Assembly: GCA_015057525.1 (NCBI GenBank)
Contig: SVEE01000011.1
Span: 1-64,000 of the forward strand
Direction: 5' to 3'
Origin: Lachnospiraceae bacterium
Lineage (GTDB): Bacteria > Bacillota > Clostridia > Lachnospirales > Lachnospiraceae
Length of the DNA: 64,000 nt
This document shows, piece by piece, positions 26,025 through 35,172 of the stretch. The notes under the pieces were generated by a model. It saw only the letters and a program-made list of their open reading frames with translations. It made no database searches and was not told the origin of the DNA. Numbering within the stretch: position 1 is the first letter of the stretch; each line of letters begins with the position of its first letter. The position numbers and the translations under genes were made by a program.

Positions 26025-26687
26025 TTAAAAAATGTCGAAAATTTCCTCTCTTGACAGGTTACTGTCTATCTTATTTTTATAATTTCCCTCAAACCAGTAT
26101 ATAGTAATTTGATTATGTTCTTGACTATCATACACCATATATTCCTTGCCATTCTCATCTGTGTATGTTACATATTCGGCACTTTCATTATCATTCAAAA
26201 TCGATGTATTATAAACCAAGCTTTTATTATAAACCAACCTTTTGTCACCATACACATATTCCTTGATGACTGTAAGCTCATTCTCCACACTACTAACTAA
26301 CTCAAACCCTTCCGGCAAATTAGCCTCAATATACTCTGGTGTAATCTCATCGAGATTATCAATATAAGCCATTTGCTCAGGATTTATATTAATTTCATTA
26401 TGAGTTGGAAATATATTAATGAAGAACTTAGTCACCTTTGCTCTGACAGAATCCACACTCAAAATAGGTATCGCTATAAGAGCCACAATTACCAGAATAC
26501 ATAGAAATCTACGCACTGGAGTGGCTATAAGAACAAAATAAGGTTTCTGCTGTCTCTTTATAAGCTTCTTCATCTTTTTATTCATTTTTCTGGATGGAGT
26601 ATATTCTGGTATTTCATCAAGTGCCGGATAATTATAACGCTCATCAAAAGTCGCAATAAGTGCTTCTTTCATCAATTCTTCATTCAT
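26025..26687 (-). CDS. Membrane-bound anti-sigma-like protein (DUF4367-like)
   Basis: A 220-residue protein with a basic cytoplasmic N-terminal region (KMNKKMKKLIKRQQK), one membrane helix at about residues 60-80 (FLCILVIVALIAIPIL) and an extracellular domain resembling DUF4367 (PEYIEANLPEGFELVSSV). It starts 5 bp after the sigma gene. Proteins of this kind next to ECF factors act as anti-sigma factors or sensors; no direct sigma-binding motif can be named here. Confidence 0.75.
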   Translation of the reverse strand: MNEELMKEALIATFDERYNYPALDEIPEYTPSRKMNKKMKKLIKRQQKPYFVLIATPVRRFLCILVIVALIAIPILSVDSVRAKVTKFFINIFPTHNEININPEQMAYIDNLDEITPEYIEANLPEGFELVSSVENELTVIKEYVYGDKRLVYNKSLVYNTSILNDNESAEYVTYTDENGKEYMVYDSQEHNQITIYWFEGNYKNKIDSNLSREEIFDIF

Positions 26688-26691
26688 ATAA

Positions 26692-27237
26692 CTATCCCTC
26701 CTCCATTTTATCTAATATTTTCTTTATTATAGTTCTTGCTCTTCTTAATTTCTTGTATGTACTTTCAATACTTATATCCAAAATGTTGCCTATCTCCTTA
26801 GGCGTAAATCCCATAACCACCGACAAATACATAATTTCATAATATCTATCGGGAATCTTTAGAAATACTTCATTGTATATTTTATCTTTTCTTATTTGAC
26901 CAATAACCGCATCTTCCATATTCACCGGGTCCATATCATCCACAGAATCAATATCTACTGCCTCAGGTATATTTTTTCGCTTATTATATGCTTTAAATCC
27001 TTTATGTCTAGTTAAAATCTTTACATAGTTCTCTGTTTCTTTACTTTCTATATCTTTAATCCTGTGGAAAGTCTTGGCAAATTCAAGAAAGCACTCACTT
27101 GCCACATCTTCAACCTCATGATAATTATCCAGTATATCATTTAGAATAAAAATCACAAGCTTAAAGTATCTTTCATAGAATCTGTTAAACTTATCCTCAT
27201 CTTCGATATCAATTATCGATAAACATATTGCAATCAC
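26692..27237 (-). CDS. ECF sigma factor (sigma-70 family)
   Basis: A 181-residue sigma factor. Region 2 lies around EVEDVASECFLEFAKTFHRI and region 4 is LKIPDRYYEIMYLSVVMGF with helix-turn-helix TPKEIGNILDISIESTYKKL. The start is a GTG (27237-27235) seven bases after GGAGG; the frame runs 23 codons further upstream to an ATG without a site. The segment between regions 2 and 4 is long and acidic. It forms a pair with the DUF4367-like protein. It is not closely similar to the sigma factor at 12205. Confidence 0.9.
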   Translation of the reverse strand: MIAICLSIIDIEDEDKFNRFYERYFKLVIFILNDILDNYHEVEDVASECFLEFAKTFHRIKDIESKETENYVKILTRHKGFKAYNKRKNIPEAVDIDSVDDMDPVNMEDAVIGQIRKDKIYNEVFLKIPDRYYEIMYLSVVMGFTPKEIGNILDISIESTYKKLRRARTIIKKILDKMEEG

Positions 27238-27444
27238 GGTGTTTCCTCCAAATTTCAATAACATATGCTCCATCTTACAGATAGGCAACATGGGTAATGT
27301 TATCAAAATATTAAAGGCTTGCCAATATATTATCGTATGTTTTTATCGCATTTTGTCGACTTTAACAAAGTTTTTTCACAAAAATTATTTTATCACAAAA
27401 CTTTCTTTAGTTGTACATCAAAAGCACTATAATTATAACAAAAT

Positions 27445-27475
27445 AAAAATACTGGCACCATGTACCAGTATTTTT
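27445..27475. terminator. Terminator of icd
   Basis: Stem AAAAATACTGG/CCAGTATTTTT with a 9-nt loop, 12 bp after the icd stop codon, with a T-rich tail on the minus strand. Confidence 0.85.
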
Positions 27476-27486
27476 AGGAATAACTC

Positions 27487-28695
27487 TTATAATGTAGCCT
27501 CTAAAGTAGCTCTAATTGCCTTGATGAAATCCTCACTATTAAGTACAGTTACATTATCTAAGGTTGTAATAAGAGCAAGGTCCTTTGTCATCTTACCATC
27601 TTCAATAGTCTTAATTGTTGCAGCCTCAAGCTTATCAGCAAAAGCCATAAGTTCTGGAAGATTGTCAAGCTCTCCTCTTTTTCTTAAAGCTCCTGTCCAA
27701 GCAAAGATTGTAGCAACTGAGTTAGTAGATGTCTCCTCACCAGCAAGGTGCTTGTAGTAGTGTCTCTGAACAGTACCATGAGCAGCCTCATACTCGTATT
27801 TACCATCTGGTGATACAAGAACTGAAGTCATCATAGCAAGTGAACCAAATGCTGATGAAATCATATCACTCATAACATCACCGTCATAGTTCTTACAAGC
27901 CCAGATATATCCACCCTCTGACTTCATAACTCTTGCAACTGCATCATCGATAAGTGTATAGAAGTACTCGATGCCTGCCGCGTCGAACTTCTCCTTGTAC
28001 TCAGCATCAAAAATATCCTGGAAAATATCCTTAAATGTATGGTCATACTTCTTAGATATAGTATCCTTAGTTGCAAACCAAAGAGTCTGCTTAGTATCTA
28101 AGGCATAGTTGAAGCAGCTTCTTGCAAAGCTCTCAATAGAACCGTTAATATTATGCATACCCTGAATAATACCTGGCTTATCAAAATTATGTATTAACTC
28201 TCTAATTTCAGTTCCATCCTCTGCTGTATAAACAAGCTCAGCCTTACCAGCAGAAGGAATCTTCATCTCACTTGCCTTATATACATCACCATAAGCGTGT
28301 CTTGCAATTGTAATAGGTTTCTTCCAATTCTTAACACATGGCTCAATACCCTTAACAACAATCGGTGCTCTGAAAACTGTACCGTCTAAGATTGCACGGA
28401 TAGTTCCGTTAGGGCTCTTCCACATTTCCTTTAAGCTGTACTCTGTCATACGAGCTGCATTAGGAGTGATAGTTGCACACTTAACAGCAACACCATATTT
28501 CTGAGTAGCATAAGCAGAGTCAAATGTTACCTTATCATCAGTCTCATTTCTATACTCAAGACCAAGGTCATAGTACTCTGACTTTAAATCTATAAATGGA
28601 TAGATAAGCTCATCCTTAATTATCTTCCAAAGGATTCTTGTCATCTCATCTCCGTCCATTTCAACAAGTGGTGTAATCATTTTAATTTTTTCCAT
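27487..28695 (-). CDS. icd: Isocitrate dehydrogenase, NADP-dependent
   Basis: Oxidatively decarboxylates isocitrate to 2-oxoglutarate. The 402-residue length and motifs ([58 protein letters not shown]) match the dimeric eukaryotic-type NADP enzyme rather than the E. coli type. The start is the ATG seven bases after GGGAGG. It is monocistronic with its own terminator. With gltA it supplies the carbon skeleton for glutamate. Confidence 0.95.
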   Translation of the reverse strand: MEKIKMITPLVEMDGDEMTRILWKIIKDELIYPFIDLKSEYYDLGLEYRNETDDKVTFDSAYATQKYGVAVKCATITPNAARMTEYSLKEMWKSPNGTIRAILDGTVFRAPIVVKGIEPCVKNWKKPITIARHAYGDVYKASEMKIPSAGKAELVYTAEDGTEIRELIHNFDKPGIIQGMHNINGSIESFARSCFNYALDTKQTLWFATKDTISKKYDHTFKDIFQDIFDAEYKEKFDAAGIEYFYTLIDDAVARVMKSEGGYIWACKNYDGDVMSDMISSAFGSLAMMTSVLVSPDGKYEYEAAHGTVQRHYYKHLAGEETSTNSVATIFAWTGALRKRGELDNLPELMAFADKLEAATIKTIEDGKMTKDLALITTLDNVTVLNSEDFIKAIRATLEATL

Positions 28696-28799
28696 CTTTA
28701 TTCCTCCCGTGAAAATACACACTTTTCGCAAAATCACTACCTATTGTAGCACATGTGATTATTTTTTTAAACACTTCTTAAAAGTATTTTGCAATTCTT

Positions 28800-29600
28800 T
28801 TATTTAGACAATATTTGTTCCTTTATGGTTTTAATAACACCTTGGTTTTGCATTGTATCAGCTACATGAGCAGCGGCCGCCTTAACCTCATCTCTAGCAC
28901 TACCTATGGCATAGCTTTCATCTGCACAGGCAAGCATTCCAAGATCATTAATATTATCACCAAATACCATGACCTCATCTCGTTTAACACCAAGCTTATT
29001 CATTATAAATGAGAGTGCAGTTCCCTTATTTATATCCTCTCTTATACAATCCATCCAGTATATTCCCGCTGATGCAATAAGAGTTTTATCCTTCCATTTG
29101 TCGTAATACCATTCCTTAACAACAGTCTCCGCATCCTCAGGATGATATATAGAAACCTTAACTATATCGTCATCCACATTGGCAAGGTCAGAAATAGCCT
29201 TCATATCATAGCGATAATCCTCAGTCATCCATTTAAACAGATAGCTGTCCTCATCCTTCACGTAGGCATAGTCCTTACCACAAAGCATAATATCTATATC
29301 AGGCAGTTTCCATGCATCCTCTACAAGATTTTTAACAAGTTCCTTGTCCATATGCTTTTTTGACCAGGTATTTCCCTCGCTGTCCCTTATAAATCCACCA
29401 TTATCAGTTATATATAAAATATCATCTGCCACTGGTGCAAAAAGTCTTCTTAGGCTTGCATATTGCCTGCCACTTCCTGCCACAAATGTTATTCCTCTGT
29501 TTTTTAATTCTCTTATCACATCATAAATTTCCGGATTAATGTCAAATGTACCATCTGGCACAAGGGTTCCATCCACATCACTTACAACAAGCTTTATCAT
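28800..29600 (-). CDS. HAD-superfamily phosphatase, Cof type
   Basis: Cytoplasmic phosphatase of 266 residues. HAD motif I is VVSDVDGTLVPDG, motif II is in VAGSGRQ, the conserved Lys lies near GTALSFIMNKLGV, and motif III/IV is MVFGDNINDLGMLACA. The C2 cap between the motifs marks the Cof/YidA subfamily, which acts on sugar or nucleotide phosphates. The exact substrate cannot be told. It is a single gene between icd and a divergent membrane-protein gene. Confidence 0.9.
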   Translation of the reverse strand: MIKLVVSDVDGTLVPDGTFDINPEIYDVIRELKNRGITFVAGSGRQYASLRRLFAPVADDILYITDNGGFIRDSEGNTWSKKHMDKELVKNLVEDAWKLPDIDIMLCGKDYAYVKDEDSYLFKWMTEDYRYDMKAISDLANVDDDIVKVSIYHPEDAETVVKEWYYDKWKDKTLIASAGIYWMDCIREDINKGTALSFIMNKLGVKRDEVMVFGDNINDLGMLACADESYAIGSARDEVKAAAAHVADTMQNQGVIKTIKEQILSK

Positions 29601-29712
29601 GTTAATTCCTTTCTAACTTCATAGGTAAATATATTATGTATCTTATTTTCTGCTTTTATTTCACCTCACCCATATTAGCATAAAATAAACCCATACTCAA
29701 GCAAACTATTTC

Positions 29713-29741
29713 TTGAATAAATTTCATATAATATATATACT
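29713..29741 (+). promoter_or_regulatory. Promoter of 29774 gene and birA
   Basis: TTGAAT (29713-29718), 17-bp spacer, TATACT (29736-29741), 33 bp upstream of the ATG, which has an AAAGGGG site. Confidence 0.7.
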
Positions 29742-29773
29742 AGAACAAGGATAAATGAAAGGGGTATTATTTT

Positions 29774-30229
29774 ATGACATATACTTACGCTGTTCAAGGT
29801 AACAAATCCCGCCGTGTAGGTTACAGGGTAATCGGTGGAATATTTTTAGTTGTAGCTGCACTTCAATGTGTAACCTTATTTAAGGGGTATGCAGACCGCA
29901 TTGTGCTAACAGCTATATTTATAGCATTTTGTATGTTCTATGGAATATATCTTGTTGCCAGAACATTTAAGAAACAATCTTTTGACATTACATATAAATT
30001 TTCGGAGGAAGGCATGTTAGTCACTCATCACTATGGGGAAACCAATTATACCTTTGATGACATAGAATTTATTACAATGGTTGCTGCTGACCCAGAGATG
30101 ATGCTTTGTGTTTTAAACATAAAGGCAGGCAAGGATATTTTCAATATACCTTTTACTATGAAGAAGGAGTACTGTGAGAAAATATACGATTTTGTCAATG
30201 AAAGAATCAAGAAAGAAGAAGATGAATAA
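29774..30229 (+). CDS. Small membrane protein with YcxB-like/PH-like domain
   Basis: A 151-residue protein with two membrane helices (about residues 18-35, GYRVIGGIFLVVAALQC, and 43-63) followed by a cytoplasmic domain of about 85 residues with the pattern of YcxB/bacterial PH-like folds (ITYKFSEEGMLVTHHYGETN; IPFTMKKEYCEKIYDFV). Function unknown. It precedes birA by 17 bp and is probably co-transcribed with it. Confidence 0.75.
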   Translation: MTYTYAVQGNKSRRVGYRVIGGIFLVVAALQCVTLFKGYADRIVLTAIFIAFCMFYGIYLVARTFKKQSFDITYKFSEEGMLVTHHYGETNYTFDDIEFITMVAADPEMMLCVLNIKAGKDIFNIPFTMKKEYCEKIYDFVNERIKKEEDE

Positions 30230-30246
30230 AGCATAGGAATATTTGT

Positions 30247-31062
30247 ATGAATATTAGCTCAAAAATTTTTGATATATCTATTATTAACAACGTAATAATA
30301 CATGAAAAGACCACATCCACAAACACCCTGGCTAAAGACTATATTATGAAAGGATGTGTTGATGGCACTCTTATCCTTGCCAAGGAACAAACCGCAGGCA
30401 GAGGTCGTATGGAACGCAGTTTTTCCTCTCCTTCTGGAGATGGGATATATATGAGTCTTGTTGTTAAGCCTGATATATCTCCTGAGCTGGTTTCACAAAT
30501 CACATTGCCTATAGCTCTTTCTATTGTTGATGCCATAGGCGAAATATATAATATCCCTGCCAAGATAAAGTGGCCAAACGACGTTCTTATTAACTCTAAA
30601 AAGGTTTCCGGCATATTAACTGAATACAAAAATGGACATGTTATTATTGGCGTTGGAATCAATGTAAACAACAAGGAATTACCAGGTGAGCTTACTTCAA
30701 CAGCCACTTCTTTGTATTTAGAATCTGGTATTTCGCATGAGCTTTACACTTTAATCGAATCAATTTTTAAATATTTTGACGGATACTATAAAAGCTTCCT
30801 GTCAGACAACAATTTGTCGTCCATCCAGGAAGCTTATAATAACTGTTTAATTAGCTACGGCAAGGAAGTTTACATAATTCCTCACAGCCGTACAGTAGGT
30901 TCCATTAACCCTATGCTTATTTCCACTGAAGATTTATCCCCATATCTTTGTAAGGGAATATCTTCTACAGGTGATTTAATTTGCATAGACAGTGAAGGTA
31001 CTGCCCACTCAATAAATTCAGGAGAAGTTTCAATCCGTGGCTTGCACGGGTATGCACAATAA
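30247..31062 (+). CDS. birA: Biotin--[acetyl-CoA-carboxylase] ligase, no DNA-binding domain
   Basis: Attaches biotin to carboxyl-carrier proteins through biotinyl-AMP. Family motifs: TTSTNTLAKDY, the ATP/biotin loop EQTAGRGRMERSFSSP, IKWPNDVLINSKKVSGIL and the GVGINVNN stretch. At 271 residues it lacks the N-terminal winged helix of bifunctional BirA, so it should not repress biotin genes. The C-terminal SH3-like domain is present (GDLICIDSEGTAHSINSGEV). It converges on the gene at 31069 with a gap of 6 bp and no terminator. Confidence 0.93.
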   Translation: MNISSKIFDISIINNVIIHEKTTSTNTLAKDYIMKGCVDGTLILAKEQTAGRGRMERSFSSPSGDGIYMSLVVKPDISPELVSQITLPIALSIVDAIGEIYNIPAKIKWPNDVLINSKKVSGILTEYKNGHVIIGVGINVNNKELPGELTSTATSLYLESGISHELYTLIESIFKYFDGYYKSFLSDNNLSSIQEAYNNCLISYGKEVYIIPHSRTVGSINPMLISTEDLSPYLCKGISSTGDLICIDSEGTAHSINSGEVSIRGLHGYAQ

Positions 31063-31068
31063 TGCTAC

Positions 31069-33093
31069 TTATCTTAACTCCTGTATTGTTCCAAGACCGA
31101 TAGTAGTTATAACTCCGTCTTCAAAATCCATCTTAACACAGTAGTCACCCAAACATTTGCCTATTGCATATTGGTGTGAGTACTGACTATAAGATGCATA
31201 GTAGTAGAATCCGTGGCTCTCCAAAATCGCCATAGCCTCATCATAGTTCATACCAGGCTGAATTCCAAATACTGTAACCTTATCCATGTAACTTACAAGC
31301 TCTATAGAAACAGAATCCTCACCGGAATCTAAATTAATAACCTTCTCTTCACCTAAATATCCTGTTGTGTCATTAGTAAATTCAACATCTCTATTATTCT
31401 GAAGAAGTCTTGCTACAGTATCTACATCACCACTAGAATTAATATATGCCTCACCTATATCTGTTATATCACCATCGGCGATAACTTCATTCTTCTCCCA
31501 AAGCATTTTAACATAAGCAACTCTGTAGTTTTGCTCTAAAAGATTATCACCATCCATGTACACAGGAATAATTTCCTTGCCAATCTGTTCATTAACCCAG
31601 TTAGCCATCTCATCTCCTGTGAGATTATCACTAAGTTTCTTATCACTTTGGTCTGTAACGTAATATGTATCCTCGTCACTACCCTCTTTATAGAAAATAT
31701 CATATTTTTTATTGTAAGAGTTGGACTGCATATCGAAATCATAGATAGATGCTCTCCACTCACCGTCTATGTTCTCATAATCTGTACTCTCCAAAATAGC
31801 TGTACCATTGTCATAGAACTTAAGGGAGTCTGTATGATGCTCTGCATACTGAGTAATCCATTTATCATTTTCTAAGTCATACTCGTAAATACCAAAATAA
31901 TGCTTTTCTTTTGTGCTAGGTTCAGATGAAAGCCACATAAGAAGTTCTTCTTTGCCATCCTTGTCCACATCATGAACAGCATACTTTTCGTTCATAAACT
32001 CTTCAGGTTCTGTGGCGTCATACTGACCTGTCTCACCTGGTAAATTACCCACGTTAGGTGTACAGAAATCTATTACTGCACCTGCGTAATAATATCTCAT
32101 TTCCTTCTTGATAGCCTCCATGGCTTCAAGTTCCCTTGGATCTGTCATTGTTGCATCACTTACAGTAGCATCAGTTGCTGTGGCAACATTTTCATCCTCG
32201 AAAATTCTATTCTTAATATTTTTAATACCCTTTGTAAGCACAACAACCAAAACAACCATAACAATGGCTGCAATAACAAAAAATATTATTCTAGGTACTA
32301 TGCTAGCAGTACGTTCCTCTTCATCCTCAGCACTATTATCAGTCTCAATCACAGACTTATCTGCTGCATCCTCATTAAGCTCTGCTTTAATCTCAGTTCC
32401 TGTTCTATATTCTTCTGATAATACAAGTTCAGATTCCTCACGGAAAATATATTGAAGGACCGGCATCTGACTAAATGAATAGCCCTCCTGCTTATCATTT
32501 TCCTGACCAGTAACTAAAGCCGTTCTTATAAGATTCTTAATGTAGTTAATTCTCTTTCTAACTACATCCTGACTACATTCCATCTTCTTAGCGATATCCT
32601 TAACAGAAACATTCTCTATGTAATAATACTGAAATACAACCTTAGAAAGGACTGGAAGCTGTCTATATAATCCTAATATGAAATATTGCTTATCTGAGTC
32701 ATCAGGAAAATCCTTAGGTATAATTTTCTCATTATCCTTTGCTGCAGACTCAGGCACACTCTTAAAGCCCTTACCTTTCTGATAATCAGCCTTAAGAAGT
32801 TCCTCCATGTTTTCCTTAACATACTTATATGCATAATCTGTGGCAAGCTGTTCTGCCTTCAATAAAAATGAATCCGACTCACCGTATTCCTTAATATTAG
32901 CAAATATTTCTTCATAAACAGACTTAGCAATATCCTGAGTAATATTATAATCAACAATAATGTCGTCAATTAGCTTTATTATTAAATTATTAGTTAAATA
33001 TACAATAATGTCATAGCTGTCTAATCCCCCAGCAATGTAGTCACTTACCGCATTATTTAACTTTTTGTCGTCTTCTTCTCCGTAAACCTTCAA
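31069..33093 (-). CDS. Transmembrane protein with sigma-factor-like cytoplasmic half
   Basis: A 674-residue single-pass membrane protein. Residues 1-195 look like a diverged sigma-70-type regulator: a helical region-2-like part (residues about 20-110) and a region-4-like helix-turn-helix, VFQYYYIENVSVKDIAKKME then CSQDVVRKRINYIKNLIR (146-193). An acidic linker leads to one membrane helix at about 266-288. The outside part (about 380 residues) contains the calcium-loop-like DVDKDGKEELLMW and a C-terminal domain (VFGIQPGMNYDEAMAILESH). A fused sigma, membrane anchor and sensor is inferred; whether it binds RNA polymerase is untested. It is divergent from PilZ and not in an operon. Confidence 0.75.
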   Translation of the reverse strand: MKVYGEEDDKKLNNAVSDYIAGGLDSYDIIVYLTNNLIIKLIDDIIVDYNITQDIAKSVYEEIFANIKEYGESDSFLLKAEQLATDYAYKYVKENMEELLKADYQKGKGFKSVPESAAKDNEKIIPKDFPDDSDKQYFILGLYRQLPVLSKVVFQYYYIENVSVKDIAKKMECSQDVVRKRINYIKNLIRTALVTGQENDKQEGYSFSQMPVLQYIFREESELVLSEEYRTGTEIKAELNEDAADKSVIETDNSAEDEEERTASIVPRIIFFVIAAIVMVVLVVVLTKGIKNIKNRIFEDENVATATDATVSDATMTDPRELEAMEAIKKEMRYYYAGAVIDFCTPNVGNLPGETGQYDATEPEEFMNEKYAVHDVDKDGKEELLMWLSSEPSTKEKHYFGIYEYDLENDKWITQYAEHHTDSLKFYDNGTAILESTDYENIDGEWRASIYDFDMQSNSYNKKYDIFYKEGSDEDTYYVTDQSDKKLSDNLTGDEMANWVNEQIGKEIIPVYMDGDNLLEQNYRVAYVKMLWEKNEVIADGDITDIGEAYINSSGDVDTVARLLQNNRDVEFTNDTTGYLGEEKVINLDSGEDSVSIELVSYMDKVTVFGIQPGMNYDEAMAILESHGFYYYASYSQYSHQYAIGKCLGDYCVKMDFEDGVITTIGLGTIQELR

Positions 33094-33376
33094 CGTATCT
33101 TACCCCTGTTTTTTTCATATATTATAAAACGAAAAAACCTTTACAAATCTTAATTATTTATTAAGATTTATAATATTTCAAAAAATAATTCCCATCTGCG
33201 ATTTTTCGTTTGCATTTTTTATTATTTAAAACTCAGATAAATTATGCACCCACTTATCAAAACTGTCAAATGATTTATTATTTATCTACATTTTGTATAG
33301 CATTATGATAATTTTTTTGATATAATTATTTAAAATGTTACAAAGCAAACTATATAATATTTTGGAGGATTTCATA

Positions 33377-33721
33377 ATGCACGAAAAAAGAAAATACGAA
33401 AGACTTCCTATCAAACTTACATTGGAAGTTTCTAACCTTTTTAAGCAAGATGGTATAAAGATTGATTCTTTAGATACAGAGATAGAAGTATTTGACATTT
33501 CCAAAGCTGGCATCGGCTTTATGTCAGAAAGCAAATTACCAGTAGGCTATTACTTTAATGCAACATTGGAATTTGAAAGCACAGACGAGATTATCCTCTC
33601 TGTAGTTAAAATCCTTCACGTCAAAGAAATAGGCACATCAGGCTATCGTTACGGCTGTGAATTCATAGGACTTCCAACTATGTACCACCACATCTTCGAC
33701 GAATACGCACAGACATTATAA
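33377..33721 (+). CDS. PilZ-domain c-di-GMP-binding protein
   Basis: A single-domain PilZ protein of 114 residues. The c-di-GMP-binding motifs are intact: R5-K-Y-E-R9 (RxxxR) and D40-I-S-K-A-G45 (DxSxxG). The start is the ATG eight bases after GGAGG; the frame opens 14 codons earlier without a site. An extended -10, TGATATAAT, lies at 33318-33326. Next to exopolysaccharide-type genes (rfbD, sugar transferase) a role in c-di-GMP control of surface polysaccharide or motility is possible but inferred. Palindrome copy 3 starts at its stop codon. Confidence 0.93.
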   Translation: MHEKRKYERLPIKLTLEVSNLFKQDGIKIDSLDTEIEVFDISKAGIGFMSESKLPVGYYFNATLEFESTDEIILSVVKILHVKEIGTSGYRYGCEFIGLPTMYHHIFDEYAQTL

Positions 33722-34332
33722 AACCACAGCACACCCCATATATCTAAGGCTTGTAAATGTATTATATATGCCTTGCATATTAAGATATATAAAGGGTAAA
33801 AATGTGCACCGAAAACTGTTCTAGAAACGCCGGCACTTAGTCTTCAGAAACCACCTGTAGAATAACAAATGTTCCCGAAAACACGCTCTCGCTTGGACGA
33901 AACGCAGCGGTACGTAAGCTTGTGCAATTAGGCATATGAGAATAAAAATGTGGCTGGGAAACTGTCAGGAAACGCCAGCACTTAGTGCGAAAAATAAGAA
34001 CCCTTGATTTCAAAGTTATTTGATAATCAAGGGTTCTTATTTTTCACACTTACGTACTGTTGCGTTTCCGTCCAAGCGAAAGCGGGTTTCCCAGCACATT
34101 TATTATTCTCATATGCCTAATTGTACAAGCTAAGTACCGGCGTTTCTAGAACAGTTTTCGGTGCACATTTTTATTCTTACAGGTGTTTTATGAAGACTTA
34201 GCACCGCTGCGTTTCGTCCAAGCGAGAGCGTGTTTTCGAGCACATTTGTTACTCTTAATATATCTTAATAGACAAGGCATGTGCGAAAATTTACAAGCCT
34301 TAGATATATGGGGTGTGCTGTGAGTTTTATTA
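33716..34332. repeat. Nested palindrome, copy 3 (full: layers 1-3, core K1)
   Basis: This fills the whole gap between the convergent PilZ and rfbD genes. Left to right: A 33795-33840, S1 33841-33859, B 33860-33918, S2 33919-33939, A (GG variant) 33940-33985, core 33986-34048, B-complement (GG variant) 34049-34108, S2-complement 34109-34129, A-complement 34130-34176, S1-complement 34177-34196, B-complement 34197-34254. The outer arms share a perfect 34-bp inverted match (33725-33758 with 34289-34322) and end at both stop codons. This is the longest copy and contains every layer seen in the other two. Confidence 0.92.
33986..34048. terminator. Core hairpin K1 of palindrome copy 3
   Basis: Stem GCGAAAAATAAGAACCCTTG and complement with A-rich and T-rich flanks. 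Its reverse complement nearly equals the core of copy 1, showing that the two copies lie in opposite orientation. It could end both PilZ and rfbD transcripts. Confidence 0.65.
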
Positions 34333-35163
34333 AGCTAAGTATTCTCTAAGGGCGTCTTCCCAGTTGGCAAACTTGAAGTCAGTTGTAAGGGATAACATGT
34401 AATTATCTAATACTGAGTATGCTGGTCTCTTAGCAGGTGTTGGATACTCATCTGTTGTGATGTGCTGTACCTTAGTGTCTACTCCTGCGTATTCGAATAT
34501 TTTCTCTGTAAAATCAGCCCATGAGCAATAGCCTTCACAAGTTCCATGGAAAACTCCATAGTTATCTGTTGGTTCAAGAACATGAATCATTTTTGCAAGT
34601 TCTTTAGCACTTGTTGGAGAACCAATCTGGTCGCCTACAACTCTTACAACATCATTAGTTTTAGAAAGTTCAAGCATAGTTCTCACAAAGTTTTTGCCCT
34701 CACCATAAAGCCATGCAGTTCTTATAATGAAGAATTTGTCGGCAAACTGCTGAACAAATCTTTCGCCTTCTAACTTAGTTTTACCATATGCGCCAAGAGG
34801 TGCCACAGGCGAAAACTCATTATAAGGTTCTGTTGCAGTTCCATCAAATACATAATCAGTAGATATATGCATCATTTTGGCACCAACCTTATTAGCTGCA
34901 ATAGAAAGATTTCTTGGTCCAATGGCATTAATCTTATATGCTAAATCCCACTGAGACTCACATGCATTAACATTTGTATGAGCAGCACAATTGATAATTA
35001 CATCTGGTTTTTGCTCTTCAACAAACTTAATAACCTGCTCTATATTAGTGATATCCAGTTCTGCAACATCTGTATTGATTAACTGAACATCCTCTCCCTT
35101 ATATTCTTCATTGACAGCTCTTCCAAGCTGACCATTACATCCTGTAACTAATATCTTTTTCAT
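34330..35163 (-). CDS. rfbD: dTDP-4-dehydrorhamnose reductase
   Basis: Last step of dTDP-L-rhamnose synthesis. The 277-residue SDR protein has the NAD(P)-binding start KKILVTGCNGQLGRAV, the catalytic HISTDYVFDG (Tyr) with Lys in YGKTKLEGE, and the substrate segment RTAWLYGEGKNFVRTML. It is the last gene of a cluster glmM / sugar phosphotransferase / rfbD, 9 bp after the transferase, so a rhamnose-containing surface polysaccharide is likely. The other rfb genes are not in the window. Confidence 0.93.
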   Translation of the reverse strand: MKKILVTGCNGQLGRAVNEEYKGEDVQLINTDVAELDITNIEQVIKFVEEQKPDVIINCAAHTNVNACESQWDLAYKINAIGPRNLSIAANKVGAKMMHISTDYVFDGTATEPYNEFSPVAPLGAYGKTKLEGERFVQQFADKFFIIRTAWLYGEGKNFVRTMLELSKTNDVVRVVGDQIGSPTSAKELAKMIHVLEPTDNYGVFHGTCEGYCSWADFTEKIFEYAGVDTKVQHITTDEYPTPAKRPAYSVLDNYMLSLTTDFKFANWEDALREYLA

Positions 35164-35172
35164 ATTATCCTC

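Noticed and set aside
27238-27444. Promoter or small RNA before the second ECF sigma gene
   Set aside because: The stretch is AT-rich with several TATAAT-like strings but none with a convincing -35 at proper spacing.
33795-34254. CRISPR array
   Set aside because: Repeated modules are inverted about a centre, alternate between two types and are separated by self-complementary stems, not unique spacers; no cas genes.
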